Part shown: positions 45,051-53,224 of the stretch, one piece after another | How the letters are laid out: every line of letters starts with the position of its first letter | Position numbering within the stretch: position 1 is the first letter of the stretch | Source: Acidobacteriaceae bacterium | GTDB taxonomy: Bacteria; Acidobacteriota; Terriglobia; Bryobacterales; Bryobacteraceae | Assembly (NCBI GenBank): GCA_019240405.1 | Contig: JAFAYL010000022.1 | Coordinates: 21,328 to 85,327, forward strand | Direction: 5' to 3' | DNA length: 64,000 nt | Position numbers and translations under genes: made by a program | Notes under the pieces: model-generated | The model's input: the letters and a program-made list of their open reading frames with translations, nothing else | The model's database searches: none | What the model was told of the DNA's origin: nothing

Positions 45051-45531
45051 CACGCTGCGGCTCAGCAATCGTTTGCAGCACATGTAAAATTTCCGACGCA
45101 GGCACGCGCGTAGCAACTGTGTCCACTGCTGCGTACCGCACGATACGGTTGGGTTCGATCACAAATACGGCTGGCTTAGCGATGCCGCCTCTCTCGCGCG
45201 GGTTGTAGATGTCCCAGTCCTTCATGAGGCGCCGCTCTGTGTCGCACAAAATCGGAAAAGGAAGCGAAAGCTCCTGCCGCATCGCTTCCGATTTCTCCGG
45301 CGCGTCCACTGACACAGCCACAACGCTTGCGCCGGCTTGTTGAATTGCTTGGTAGTGCTCTCGATAATCCGCCAACTGGCGAAGGCAGAATGGTCACCAA
45401 CTGCCCCGGTAGAAGAGCAGCACCAATCGACCCTGTGAAACCAGCTCCGATAACCGCCGCAGCCTTCCTGTCGAATCGGGCAGCGCAAACTCTTGCGCAA
45501 TTTCACCTATGCTGGGAAGCTTCTCCATCAT
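44980..45531 (-). CDS. Peroxiredoxin-like (AhpC/TSA) protein with in-frame TGA at the redox Cys, candidate selenoprotein
   Basis: 183 codons from ATG 45531 (ATG 45528 also possible). Residues 1-45 and 47-183 each read as an uninterrupted thioredoxin-fold peroxiredoxin-like protein. The TGA (45396-45394) is codon 46, in LLFYRGSW-TGA-PFCLRQLADY, where relatives have Trp-Cys-Pro-Phe-Cys. Reading it as selenocysteine gives a Sec-x-x-Cys redox site, known in bacterial peroxiredoxin-like selenoproteins. After it come VVAVSVDAPEKSEAMRQ, LPFPILCDTERRLMKDW and KPAVFVIEPN. A stem-loop lies just downstream. A cysteine codon lost to TGA in a decaying gene is the main alternative, as a pseudogene region adjoins. 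The stop lies 71 bases inside the convergent amidohydrolase. Confidence 0.75.
45368..45383 (-). promoter_or_regulatory. Candidate bacterial SECIS-like stem-loop
   Basis: In the mRNA, UUCGCC pairs with GGCGGA around an AGUU loop (6 pairs including one U-G). The loop starts 16 bases after the UGA and has G at its second position. This fits published bacterial SECIS models (short stem, loop G near the start, loop 16-37 bases from the UGA). Such small stems are common by chance, so alone it is weak evidence. Confidence 0.4.
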
Positions 45532-45541
45532 TCCGGGGCGT

Positions 45542-46108
45542 CTACCAAATGAACGGAATCAGCGCCTTGACCTCGCGCTTGTACTCCAGATATTCAGAGC
45601 CGAACTGGTCAGTCATAAACGCCTCCTCAGTACGAGATTTCAGCCAAAGTGTGACGGTAGCTGCTCCAACACCTATCAATGCGCTGACCGTCCCACGCGC
45701 TATCGCGGTTCCCGTTAACGCAAGCAGAAAGCCGGAATATATCGGATGCCGCACAATCGAGTACGGCCCGCTTCGGATAAGTTGATGGTCTTGTTTTAGC
45801 GTGACCGCTCCGCTCCAGTTCCTTCCCAGGCGGAAACGGGCCCACAAGGAGAACGCTATCCCGGCGAGCGTCAATGAAGCTCCTGCAGCATCCGAAAAAG
45901 GGGAAATGGGTGTAAAGCGTTTGTACAGGAATCCAACGGTGAAGATGTTTGCAAGAAAGACGCCGGCCAGAATCCCTAGCGCCACCTCCATCAGTCGCGA
46001 CCCTGCGGATTGCCTGCGCACGGTTCGCTTAGAAGTGAACGCCGTGACGAGCCAAACGATGCCGAGGGCCATCCAAGCATAAATAATGATGGCGTCAGTA
46101 TTAGACAT
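45542..46108 (-). CDS. Isoprenylcysteine/phospholipid methyltransferase-like membrane protein
   Basis: 188 residues from ATG 46108, preceded by AAGG. Four or five membrane helices; the conserved C-terminal motif of ICMT/PEMT-type enzymes is seen as LIRSGPYSIVRHPIYSGFLL (about 125-144), followed by a final helix and EEAFMTDQFGSEYLEYKREV. These proteins use S-adenosylmethionine at the membrane; the substrate in bacteria is mostly unknown. The stop lies 10 bases upstream of the peroxiredoxin-like gene, so the two probably share an mRNA. Confidence 0.82.
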   Translation of the reverse strand: MSNTDAIIIYAWMALGIVWLVTAFTSKRTVRRQSAGSRLMEVALGILAGVFLANIFTVGFLYKRFTPISPFSDAAGASLTLAGIAFSLWARFRLGRNWSGAVTLKQDHQLIRSGPYSIVRHPIYSGFLLALTGTAIARGTVSALIGVGAATVTLWLKSRTEEAFMTDQFGSEYLEYKREVKALIPFIW

Positions 46109-46232
46109 TGGCCTTGGCGAATTTTGCCCGGCGCTCGTCAAGCACCGTGCTCAGCCGCAATCCCTCATTCTGCTGTCGCGGCGACCCAAGCCTCACAACT
46201 CTGATCGGCATACTCGCTGTCTCCGTTCCTTT

Positions 46233-47075
46233 TCAGGGTGTCTGCGTGTTCGTCAGACGCAACACCGCCGCAAGGATCGCTTTCCATGCTGCCCCCTCTG
46301 CCGCGCCAAACTCATGATGACCGGCGCCAGGCACACGTACAATCTCCGCTCGATCGGCGCGCCTTTCGTAATCCGCGAAGAGCGACTCGGGAACGATGTT
46401 GTCCCGCTCGCCCCATATCAGCACTTGCGCAATACCGAGCGGTAGCAACTCGGCGGGTGAAACCTTTGCATAGCGATCCGGATGCTCCTCGGGGGTTCCC
46501 CCCATCACTTGATACTCGCCCTCGACACAGTGCTTCGGCCCGCCCCTGGCATACGCGCGCATGTCGACAATTCCCGCCAGCGAAATTGCCGGCCACTTCA
46601 ACCGTGAGCCAACGTAGAGCGCGAGCTGACCGCCCGCCGAGTGTCCAAGCAACACGACGCGCCGCATGTCTAGCGCGTATTTCGCGGCGGCATCGCGCAA
46701 GGCGTTTACTCCTCGTTCGGCATCCTCGAACGTGCCCGGCCAGCCGCCGCCAGCCTCATGCCCGCGGCGGTACTCCACATTCCACGTCGCGAATCCTGCG
46801 TCTGTGAGCGCCGTCGCAAGATGCGCCGTATACTCGACTCCCGCATATCCGATCCAGCAGCCTCCGTGCAAAATCGCGACCACGGGGAACCGGCCGCGTC
46901 CCTCCGGCAGCCGCAATTCCGCGAACTGCTGCGGCGCGCTCCCGTACGCCATCTTCGCAGTCGGTGGACGCGAAGGGAGTTTATTGATGTCCTCGTTACT
47001 GATTTGCCCAACTCCCGACCTGACGGTGAGCAATAGAGCGCTAAACACGCAAACTTTCAGGTGCTCATTCTTCAC
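46233..47075 (-). CDS. Exported alpha/beta hydrolase (BD-FAE/esterase-like)
   Basis: 280 residues from GTG 47075. Signal peptide VCVFSALLLTVRSGVGQ. The oxyanion motif is VVAILHGGCWIGYAG (about 65), the nucleophile motif VVLLGHSAGGQLALY with Ser near residue 145, and the acid and base are likely in VLIWGERDNIVP and GAGHHEFG. These fit an esterase/feruloyl-esterase-like group. The natural substrate is unknown. Transcribed away from the HicAB module. Confidence 0.87.
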   Translation of the reverse strand: MKNEHLKVCVFSALLLTVRSGVGQISNEDINKLPSRPPTAKMAYGSAPQQFAELRLPEGRGRFPVVAILHGGCWIGYAGVEYTAHLATALTDAGFATWNVEYRRGHEAGGGWPGTFEDAERGVNALRDAAAKYALDMRRVVLLGHSAGGQLALYVGSRLKWPAISLAGIVDMRAYARGGPKHCVEGEYQVMGGTPEEHPDRYAKVSPAELLPLGIAQVLIWGERDNIVPESLFADYERRADRAEIVRVPGAGHHEFGAAEGAAWKAILAAVLRLTNTQTP

Positions 47076-47112
47076 TTTAAGTGACCATCGTGGCTGCTCT
47101 AGAGTGAAGTGA

Positions 47113-47307
47113 GTGAAGGTTCGAGACCTGATGAGGCTGATCGAAGCAGACGGTTGGAGGCATGTTCGAACAACCGGCAGTCATCGCCATTACAAGCATC
47201 CATCAAAACCGAACGTTGTGACAATACCTGGACATCTAGGTGATGATGTTCCGCTCGGTACTCTAAAATCGATCTTGAAAGCTGCAGGTTTGGAGAAGAA
47301 GCAATGA
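47113..47307 (+). CDS. hicA: HicA-type mRNA interferase toxin
   Basis: 64 residues from GTG 47113. The double-stranded-RNA-binding-like fold shows MRLIEADGWRHVRTTGSHRHYKHP, with the catalytic His in GSHRHY (about 24), and VVTIPGHLGDDVPLGTLKSILKAAGL at the end. Degrades mRNA when free of HicB. The last 4 bases overlap hicB (ATGA), toxin first, as usual for this family. Confidence 0.92.
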   Translation: MKVRDLMRLIEADGWRHVRTTGSHRHYKHPSKPNVVTIPGHLGDDVPLGTLKSILKAAGLEKKQ

Positions 47308-47528
47308 AAATCAAATATGCGGTTTTGTTTGAGCAGGCCGAAGACAACTGGGCCGCATACGTTCCTGATCTCCCAGGCTGCATGACAACGGGCAAAACGC
47401 TCGAACAGACCGAAATCAACATTCGGGAAGCCATTGAAGGGCACTTGAGGGCCTTACAAGAGTTTGGCGATCCCATCCCGCAGCCTACGAGCATCGCTAA
47501 AGAAATCGAAATATCGCCAGCAGCTTGA
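47304..47528 (+). CDS. hicB: HicB-type antitoxin
   Basis: 74 residues. The partial RNase H-like fold has YAVLFEQAEDNWAAYVPDLPGCMTTGKTLEQTEINIREAIEGHL. There is no C-terminal DNA-binding domain, so this is the short form and autorepression through it is doubtful. It inactivates HicA by direct binding. Confidence 0.9.
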   Translation: MKIKYAVLFEQAEDNWAAYVPDLPGCMTTGKTLEQTEINIREAIEGHLRALQEFGDPIPQPTSIAKEIEISPAA

Positions 47529-47593
47529 CTGTTCAACTCCATTCGCGATCGAAGCTTACACCTCGATAGCAATCGCCAGCAGACGCAAGTAGG

Positions 47594-47616
47594 GGGCCGG
47601 GCATGTGCCCCGGCCC
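47594..47616. terminator. Hairpin between converging hicB and TonB-receptor genes
   Basis: GGGCCGG (47594-47600) pairs with CCGGCCC (47610-47616), with GC/GC (47601-47602 with 47607-47608) and one bulged C extending the stem around an ATGT loop. It is followed by GGCGCTCTTATATGG on the + strand. The shape and the site between two convergent stops suit a bidirectional terminator; T tracts are weak. Confidence 0.5.
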
Positions 47617-47653
47617 GGCGCTCTTATATGGATACGACTCCTCGAGAAGTCTC

Positions 47654-50600
47654 TCAAAACGAATACTTCGCTGAAAACTGAATCAACCGTGGCGTTCCTA
47701 CCGTACTCGTGATCTGCCCGAAATTGGATGGGCTCTCAATATCCAAAAACGCCGGATTGGCAAAATTTGGATGATTAAATAGGTTGAAAAAATCGGCGGT
47801 CACGCGCAGCCGCTGACTCTCTGTAATCGCGAACGATTTGCCTGCCGAGAAATCCCAGTTCTGCTGGAACGGTCCGCGAAACGTGTTCCGCCCCAGATCG
47901 CCGAATCCGGTCGATCCATCCACGCCCACCACCGGCGCCGGCCGAAACGCATTGAGATTCACGTAACCATTCAACCGGCTCTCGGTACTGCCGTGCGTGA
48001 GTGGATCAATCCCAAGAATCAGGTCGGGAGTTGTCGGCGTTCCCGTTCCCAGTAACCCGAATGCCGATGCCGCGGCCGAATCAAGTACCGTAAACGGCGC
48101 GCCCGATTGGAAAGTCGTGATCCCGCTCAAAAACCATCCGCCTAGCGCCGCATGCACGATCCCCTTTGATTTAGCGAAGAACGGAAGCTCCCAGGTGTAA
48201 TTAACGACCACTCTGTGCGCGCGGTCGAAATCCGCCAGTCCGCGCGAGTCCTGCAGCGTGAGTTGATTGTTCACAGCCGAGTTTAGCGAAGTGTTGCCCG
48301 TCGACGTCTCATCAATCGCGCGCGACCAGGTGTAAGCCGCCTGCAAGTGCAGGCCGTGCGAGAAGCGATGGTACAGCGTTGCTTCGAAAGCATTGTAAAT
48401 CGAGTTTGCATCATCGGCGAACACTTGGAACCCAGCGACGTCAAGGCCTAAATAATGCCCCCGCGCGTTGATGTTCGCCAGCGAGTTTTGGGTGATCGTG
48501 TAAGTCTTCCCATCTATTGCCGTGAGCGTTACCGGATTCACTCGCGCGTCATATGCCTGATCGATATTGCGGGTATCTCGCAGGTGCGTCCCCTTAGTTC
48601 CGACATAACCGAGCTCCATCATCCAGCCTCCGCCCAAGCTCTGCTGCAACGTCAAGTTCCACTGTTGCGTGCTCGGATTCACGTAGTGCGGCGGAACTTC
48701 CAGTCCGAGAATGTTGACCGTGTTTCCGGTATACACAGGTGTTTGCGTCGTGTCGTTTGTCGGATTCCCGTTCGCGTCCACAAATCCGATCAGCCGCGAA
48801 TAAACCGGAACGAACGAAGGATCGATCACGCCGCCGACCGGCAGCCGCCCAATTCCCGTCGCGAAAATCGTCGCCATCTGCCCGGGCGTTCCGACGGTGC
48901 TCGGAATGGGCAAGAACGGCGCTTGGAACGAAAGCTGATCCACCGCGCCCACATCTTCTCGGACGTAATAGATTCCATATCCGCCGCGAAGTGCAGTCGT
49001 GCTCCTGCCAAACAAGTTGTAAGCGAAACCAAAGCGCGGCCCCCAATCCGAAGCGTATTCATTGTTGAGCGTTGTGGCATTTCGCGTGCCAACCAAGCCA
49101 GGCACATTCAACTTGTTCACGCATGTGGGATACACATACGGATTGATCCCTTCATTTGCCAGGATCGCGAACGTGTTCCCGATGTGACACAGATCATCCC
49201 GCACCGCTCCGTTCAATTCCCAGCGCACACCCAAATTCAGAGTGAAATCCGGAGTCACCTTGTAGTCATCTTGCAAGAAGCCCGCGAAATCGTTGATCCG
49301 GTATTCGTGATTCGACATTCCGCTGCCGCCATAGCTGAACGAAGGAGCGCCCAACAGAAACTCCTGAAAATCTGAGCAACCCAGCGCACATGGTCCGCTC
49401 GGAGTAAAACCCGGGCTGAAGAACAACTGACCGTTAAACACTTGCGGAAAGTTCTTGTCCAGATTGACGCGGTCGAACTCGCCGCCAAAGCGGATCAGAT
49501 GCTTCCCGTTTGTCCAACTCGTCGTATTCAGGAACACATAATTGTTCTGCAGTTGCGTGATATCGGCGGCCGGCGTTGGGCCGATCTGAAAGCCCGAGCT
49601 GTTAAACGTGAATTTATAGATCAAATTGTCGACGTTGTTGTTCGGCCTGTCGATTCCGAGTTGATTTGCGGTAACAATCGGCGTGTTGATGTCGCCGCTA
49701 TCTATATGCACGAATCCGAAGCGGAACTCATTCACCCAATGCGGCGAAAACGTGTGGGTTTCCGTGACGTTCAGAAAGCGGTCCCGAACCGGCAGATCAT
49801 ATGGAAAATTCAAATCGCTCGGTGAGATGCTGCCGCCGAACGAGGCTTGCAAGCCTCCAGCTCCGAACGGAAGCAGTGATTCGAAGTCCGAAAAGAAGAA
49901 TCGGCCCGAAATCTTATCCTTCGGCCCCAGCTCCTTGTCGTAATTCGTGGTGAACTGATCGTCGTTGTATTTGCCGGCGCGGCTTACGTGAAACTGCGCC
50001 GTGCTGCCCGGCGTTCCTGCAACCGTCGGAATCAAGTACCCGCCTGGCGATGTTCCAAACTGCGTTCCCTGCAGGCTCAAGAGTTTCAACGCAACTGGAT
50101 CGATACTCGCCGCGCTTACACTCGGATTCCCCGGAAAGAACGTCGCTGCCAATGAAGCAGCCGACCGGTCGAGCGGCAGCACGGGAAGCGAAGTGCCGAT
50201 TATCGTCCCCGACGAAAGTCCGCTCAGTTGCCGCGTTCCCTGATAATTCAAAAAGAAATAGCCGAGTTTCCCCTTCGGCAAAACCGGCCCGCCGAGACTC
50301 CCGCCAAAGATGTTCTGCTTCACGGTAGGCCGCGGATGTCCTTGCGAGTTGAGGAAGAATTCGTTCGCGTTCAAGTCGTCGTTGCGGAAGAATTCGAACA
50401 CATCGCCGTGGATATTATTCGTCCCGCTCTTCAAAACTGCATTGATATTGCCTCCGCCGTTGCGCCCCTGCGACGCGTCATACAAACTCGTCTGCACTTT
50501 AAACTCCGCCACTACATCGGGGCTCGGCAATGGCGTGTTCGTCAGCTCGGCGACGTTGTAATCGCTCGCCGTGATGCCTTCGATTTGATAGTTGTTGTTA

Positions 50601-51157
50601 TCCTCGCGCTGCCCGTTCACATCGATTCGCGTATCGCCGCGCCCGAGCGATGCCGACGCGTTCAAGTTCGATGCCGTGCCCGCCGACAACGCCAAAAGCT
50701 GTTGAAAGTTTTGTGTAGCCAGCGGCAGCGTGCCGATAGTCTGAGCCGTCAGCGATTGCCCCGTCACCGCCGTCGTGGTCTCTACGTTTGCAACCTGCGC
50801 CTGCACATCCACCTGTGTCGCAATCGATCTTGGCCGCAGCACCGCGGTAAGCCGCGTCGTCTCCGTTACCCGAACTTCCACCTCTGAGAACCTCGTTTCC
50901 GCAAATCCCGGCGCGCTGATCGTAATCGTGTAGGTGCCAACCGGCAGCAACGGCGCGGTGAACTCGCCATGCGCATCGCTCTCAACGTGCCGTATCGTGC
51001 CGGCCACTCCCGAAATATCAATCTGTGCCTTAGGAACTACAGCCGAGCTCTGATCCTCCACCGTCCCACTAATTGCGCCCGTGGCGCCGCCTTGCCCGTA
51101 TGCGTTGACCGCGAGTAAAGCGGATAACAACAAAAGAGGAAAAATAAAGGCTCTCAT
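47654..51157 (-). CDS. TonB-dependent receptor with N-terminal carboxypeptidase-regulatory-like domain
   Basis: 1167-residue outer-membrane protein. Signal peptide FIFPLLLLSALLAVNAYG. Residues about 22-115 are a carboxypeptidase-regulatory-like Ig domain (GAISGTVEDQSSAVVPKAQIDIS, VGTYTITISAPGF). A plug follows (about 120-260, DVNGQREDNNNYQIEGI, NAVLKSGTNNIHGDVFEFFRND), then a large beta-barrel ending in Phe (LIQFSAKYSF), as barrels do. It belongs to the large acidobacterial receptor family; the ligand (probably a glycan or siderophore) is unknown. No TonB or polysaccharide-use genes flank it. A hairpin lies after its stop. Confidence 0.9.
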   Translation of the reverse strand: MRAFIFPLLLLSALLAVNAYGQGGATGAISGTVEDQSSAVVPKAQIDISGVAGTIRHVESDAHGEFTAPLLPVGTYTITISAPGFAETRFSEVEVRVTETTRLTAVLRPRSIATQVDVQAQVANVETTTAVTGQSLTAQTIGTLPLATQNFQQLLALSAGTASNLNASASLGRGDTRIDVNGQREDNNNYQIEGITASDYNVAELTNTPLPSPDVVAEFKVQTSLYDASQGRNGGGNINAVLKSGTNNIHGDVFEFFRNDDLNANEFFLNSQGHPRPTVKQNIFGGSLGGPVLPKGKLGYFFLNYQGTRQLSGLSSGTIIGTSLPVLPLDRSAASLAATFFPGNPSVSAASIDPVALKLLSLQGTQFGTSPGGYLIPTVAGTPGSTAQFHVSRAGKYNDDQFTTNYDKELGPKDKISGRFFFSDFESLLPFGAGGLQASFGGSISPSDLNFPYDLPVRDRFLNVTETHTFSPHWVNEFRFGFVHIDSGDINTPIVTANQLGIDRPNNNVDNLIYKFTFNSSGFQIGPTPAADITQLQNNYVFLNTTSWTNGKHLIRFGGEFDRVNLDKNFPQVFNGQLFFSPGFTPSGPCALGCSDFQEFLLGAPSFSYGGSGMSNHEYRINDFAGFLQDDYKVTPDFTLNLGVRWELNGAVRDDLCHIGNTFAILANEGINPYVYPTCVNKLNVPGLVGTRNATTLNNEYASDWGPRFGFAYNLFGRSTTALRGGYGIYYVREDVGAVDQLSFQAPFLPIPSTVGTPGQMATIFATGIGRLPVGGVIDPSFVPVYSRLIGFVDANGNPTNDTTQTPVYTGNTVNILGLEVPPHYVNPSTQQWNLTLQQSLGGGWMMELGYVGTKGTHLRDTRNIDQAYDARVNPVTLTAIDGKTYTITQNSLANINARGHYLGLDVAGFQVFADDANSIYNAFEATLYHRFSHGLHLQAAYTWSRAIDETSTGNTSLNSAVNNQLTLQDSRGLADFDRAHRVVVNYTWELPFFAKSKGIVHAALGGWFLSGITTFQSGAPFTVLDSAAASAFGLLGTGTPTTPDLILGIDPLTHGSTESRLNGYVNLNAFRPAPVVGVDGSTGFGDLGRNTFRGPFQQNWDFSAGKSFAITESQRLRVTADFFNLFNHPNFANPAFLDIESPSNFGQITSTVGTPRLIQFSAKYSF

Positions 51158-51304
51158 ATCACCTCCCGCCCGCCCTCACGACGCGCCTCACAGCTCCCGT
51201 ACGTGAGTCTATGAGGGACAGTATACTTCCGCTCCCGAACCGCTTATTTGTTCTGATATATTTTTGGGCTACGAGCGCCTCGGTTATAGGATCAGTTCAC
51301 GCAG

Positions 51305-51793
51305 TTACGGTCGTGCTGGCGTCTTTTGGTTTTCGGGTGCCGCTGTCGCGATTCTAGGCGGCTCTTCGGCGTCGACTATTTCAATTTTGCCTTTGAAGTA
51401 AGCGCCTTCTTCGATCACGATGCCGGGAGTGCGGAGATCACCGACCAAACGGCCGCCCTTGCGAATGGTAATCTTCTTCGTCGCTTCGAGGTCGCCCGAT
51501 ACCGTGCCGAGCACTTCAATTTCGCGCGCTTTCACGTCGGCGCCGATTCTTCCGTTCGCTCCAATGATAAGGCGAGAATTCGGGAGTTCCAGGGTGCCCT
51601 CGACTTGGCCATCGACGAGCAGACTTTCTCTGCTTACAATGTGGCCCCTGATCACCATGGCCCTTCCGATCACGGTCAGACTCGAAACGATTCCCGCCGA
51701 ATCCGAGCCCGCTCCATCGACGTGGTTGTGCCGCGCCGGCGCGCCAACCGGGAATGAGTTTTCTTGTTTACGGCCAGTTAGCGAAATGCCCAC
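51305..51793 (-). CDS. Bactofilin-family cytoskeletal protein
   Basis: 162 residues from GTG 51793, preceded by GAGG; a TTG at 51814 is the longer alternative. The core (about 40-140) is a run of short hydrophobic repeats forming a right-handed beta-helix (SLLVDGQVEGTLELPNSRLIIGANGRI, AREIEVLGTVSGDLEATKKI, GRLVGDLRTPGIVIEEGAYFKG). Both ends are polar and disordered. Bactofilins form nucleotide-free filaments shaping cells or placing wall enzymes; it is away from the mre cluster. Confidence 0.9.
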   Translation of the reverse strand: MGISLTGRKQENSFPVGAPARHNHVDGAGSDSAGIVSSLTVIGRAMVIRGHIVSRESLLVDGQVEGTLELPNSRLIIGANGRIGADVKAREIEVLGTVSGDLEATKKITIRKGGRLVGDLRTPGIVIEEGAYFKGKIEIVDAEEPPRIATAAPENQKTPARP

Positions 51794-51936
51794 GACCGCC
51801 TCATACGGATGCAATGAAGCTCATATGGTTCCGCTCGCATCGTATCAAATGGCAGTGATGCAGATTCCCCGTTGCTGCCGATTCCAGCAATCCCGTGCCG
51901 CACTGCCTACCCTTGCCCACCGCCACTGCACAATTC

Positions 51937-51951
51937 TAACGTTTTGCGTTA
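51937..51951. promoter_or_regulatory. Candidate operator of the higBA module
   Basis: TAACG (51937-51941) and CGTTA (51947-51951) form a perfect inverted repeat with a 5-base spacer, 27 bases before higB. The HigA product has a helix-turn-helix and typically represses its own operon through such a palindrome. No binding data; short palindromes arise by chance. Confidence 0.35.
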
Positions 51952-51978
51952 AACGGGAATCGGTAGTATCATCGATGT

Positions 51979-52251
51979 GTGATTCGGTCCTTCCGTGATG
52001 CGGAAACCGAGAAGGTGTTCCGGCGCCAGTTCAGCCGAAAGTTTCAGCGTATTGCTAGAGTGGCCAAACGAAACCATATTAATGCAGCCGCGGCATTGTC
52101 AGATCTTGCAAGAATTCCAGGCAATCGCCTCGAAGCCCTTGCAGGCGATCGCAAAGGGCAGTACAGCATTCGAGTGAACGACCAATGGCGGATCTGTTTC
52201 GGATGGGCCGATCCTGACGCCGTTGAAGTTGAAATTGCAGACTCCCATTAA
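51979..52251 (+). CDS. higB: HigB-type toxin (RelE/ParE superfamily)
   Basis: 90 residues from GTG 51979. IRSFRDAETEKVFRRQFSRKF opens as in HigB/killer proteins, and GNRLEALAGDRKGQYSIRVNDQWRICF is the conserved ribonuclease fold core. Cleaves mRNA on the ribosome when unbound. Toxin-first order with higA 12 bases downstream is typical. Confidence 0.9.
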   Translation: MIRSFRDAETEKVFRRQFSRKFQRIARVAKRNHINAAAALSDLARIPGNRLEALAGDRKGQYSIRVNDQWRICFGWADPDAVEVEIADSH

Positions 52252-52263
52252 GGAGTTCGGAGC

Positions 52264-52572
52264 ATGAAAAAGAAACCGAAGACAATGCCGCCTATTCATC
52301 CCGGTGAAACGCTGCGTGAAGACTTTCTGAGACCGCTCGGTCTGACTGTTAATCGGCTTGCCATCCAGTTACAAGTACCGGTGACTCGGGTGAACGATAT
52401 CGCTCGCGGTAAGCGAGCAATTACTGCAGACACGGCTCTCCGTCTAGCGAGGTATTTCGGGACCACACCGCAATTCTGGATGAATCTCCAGGCGAACTAC
52501 GATCTGGAAATGGCTCAGGATGCGCACGGTAATGAAATCTCAGATCGCATCAGGCCGCACCAAGCCGCGTGA
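52264..52572 (+). CDS. higA: HigA-type antitoxin, XRE-family
   Basis: 102 residues with the family opening PIHPGETLREDFLRPLGLTVNRLA and a helix-turn-helix (LGLTVNRLAIQLQVPVTRVNDIARGKRAI). The ending YFGTTPQFWMNLQANYDLEMA is diagnostic. Binds HigB and probably the upstream palindrome. ATG 52264 is preceded by AAGGAG. Confidence 0.93.
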   Translation: MKKKPKTMPPIHPGETLREDFLRPLGLTVNRLAIQLQVPVTRVNDIARGKRAITADTALRLARYFGTTPQFWMNLQANYDLEMAQDAHGNEISDRIRPHQAA

Positions 52573-52605
52573 CTTATATCGAGGAGTGGAGGAACTTCAG
52601 CAAAG

Positions 52606-52896
52606 GTGTTTGCTGTGCCCCTCAGAACGCGGTGGATCAACATCCGGTTAACTCTGGAGAACGACGACTACAAAGTTTATGAGGCTGTAGTGGAAACGGC
52701 AAAAGGTAGCGAAATTAGGCGTATTGGTGGGCTCAAGAGCCAGTTGTCGGGCGGCAACAAAGTAGTGGATCTGCGGATATCGTCATGCTTAATCCAGGCC
52801 GGCGACTACATCGTAAAGTTGAGCGGAATCTTAGGAGGGAACAAGGGCAACGAAGAAGACATGGAGGAGTACGGCTTTCGCACCGTGAACAGGTAA
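52606..52896 (+). CDS. C-terminal fragment of a larger acidobacterial protein
   Basis: 96 residues in an open frame from GTG 52606. The segment RWINIRLTLENDDYKVYEAVVETAKGSEI, then LIQAGDYIVKLSGI, resembles the C-terminal beta-rich domain of longer zinc-finger/anti-sigma-like proteins, without their N-terminal part. Only 33 bases separate it from higA, so nothing upstream can supply the rest. It is either a gene remnant or a minimal domain protein. The following 223 bases (52897-53119) show no gene. Confidence 0.4.
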   Translation: MFAVPLRTRWINIRLTLENDDYKVYEAVVETAKGSEIRRIGGLKSQLSGGNKVVDLRISSCLIQAGDYIVKLSGILGGNKGNEEDMEEYGFRTVNR

Positions 52897-53119
52897 TGCG
52901 GAAGGTACGAGCCTTTTTGAACAAAAATACTCCCCAAAGACTTCCAAGACATCAACTTGCTTAACATTTCATATTCGTGGTGCCCTCGCACATTCTGCAA
53001 GTCTGACAGCAGTCGCGGCGAAGTTCGTCCGTATTTCTTTCCTATAATTCGGCAGAACAGCTGACAAACCTTTCATAACCCTTTACATTTGTTGCTGTAA
53101 ATAACTGAAGAATTAGACT

Positions 53120-53209
53120 TGGCGGAGAGAGTGGGATTCGAACCCACGTTAGAGTTTCCCCTAAACACGCTTTCCAAGCGTGCGCCTTCAACCACTCGGC
53201 CATCTCTCC
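53120..53209 (-). tRNA. tRNA-Ser (GGA)
   Basis: 90 bases including encoded CCA (53122-53120). Acceptor GGAGAGA pairs with TCTCTCC, discriminator G. The anticodon arm CACGC-TTGGAAA-GCGTG has anticodon GGA; a long variable arm, as in class II tRNAs, precedes the T arm GTGGG-TTCGAAT-CCCAC. It reads toward the fragment gene at 52606. Confidence 0.97.
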
Positions 53210-53224
53210 GGGATTGACGACTGC

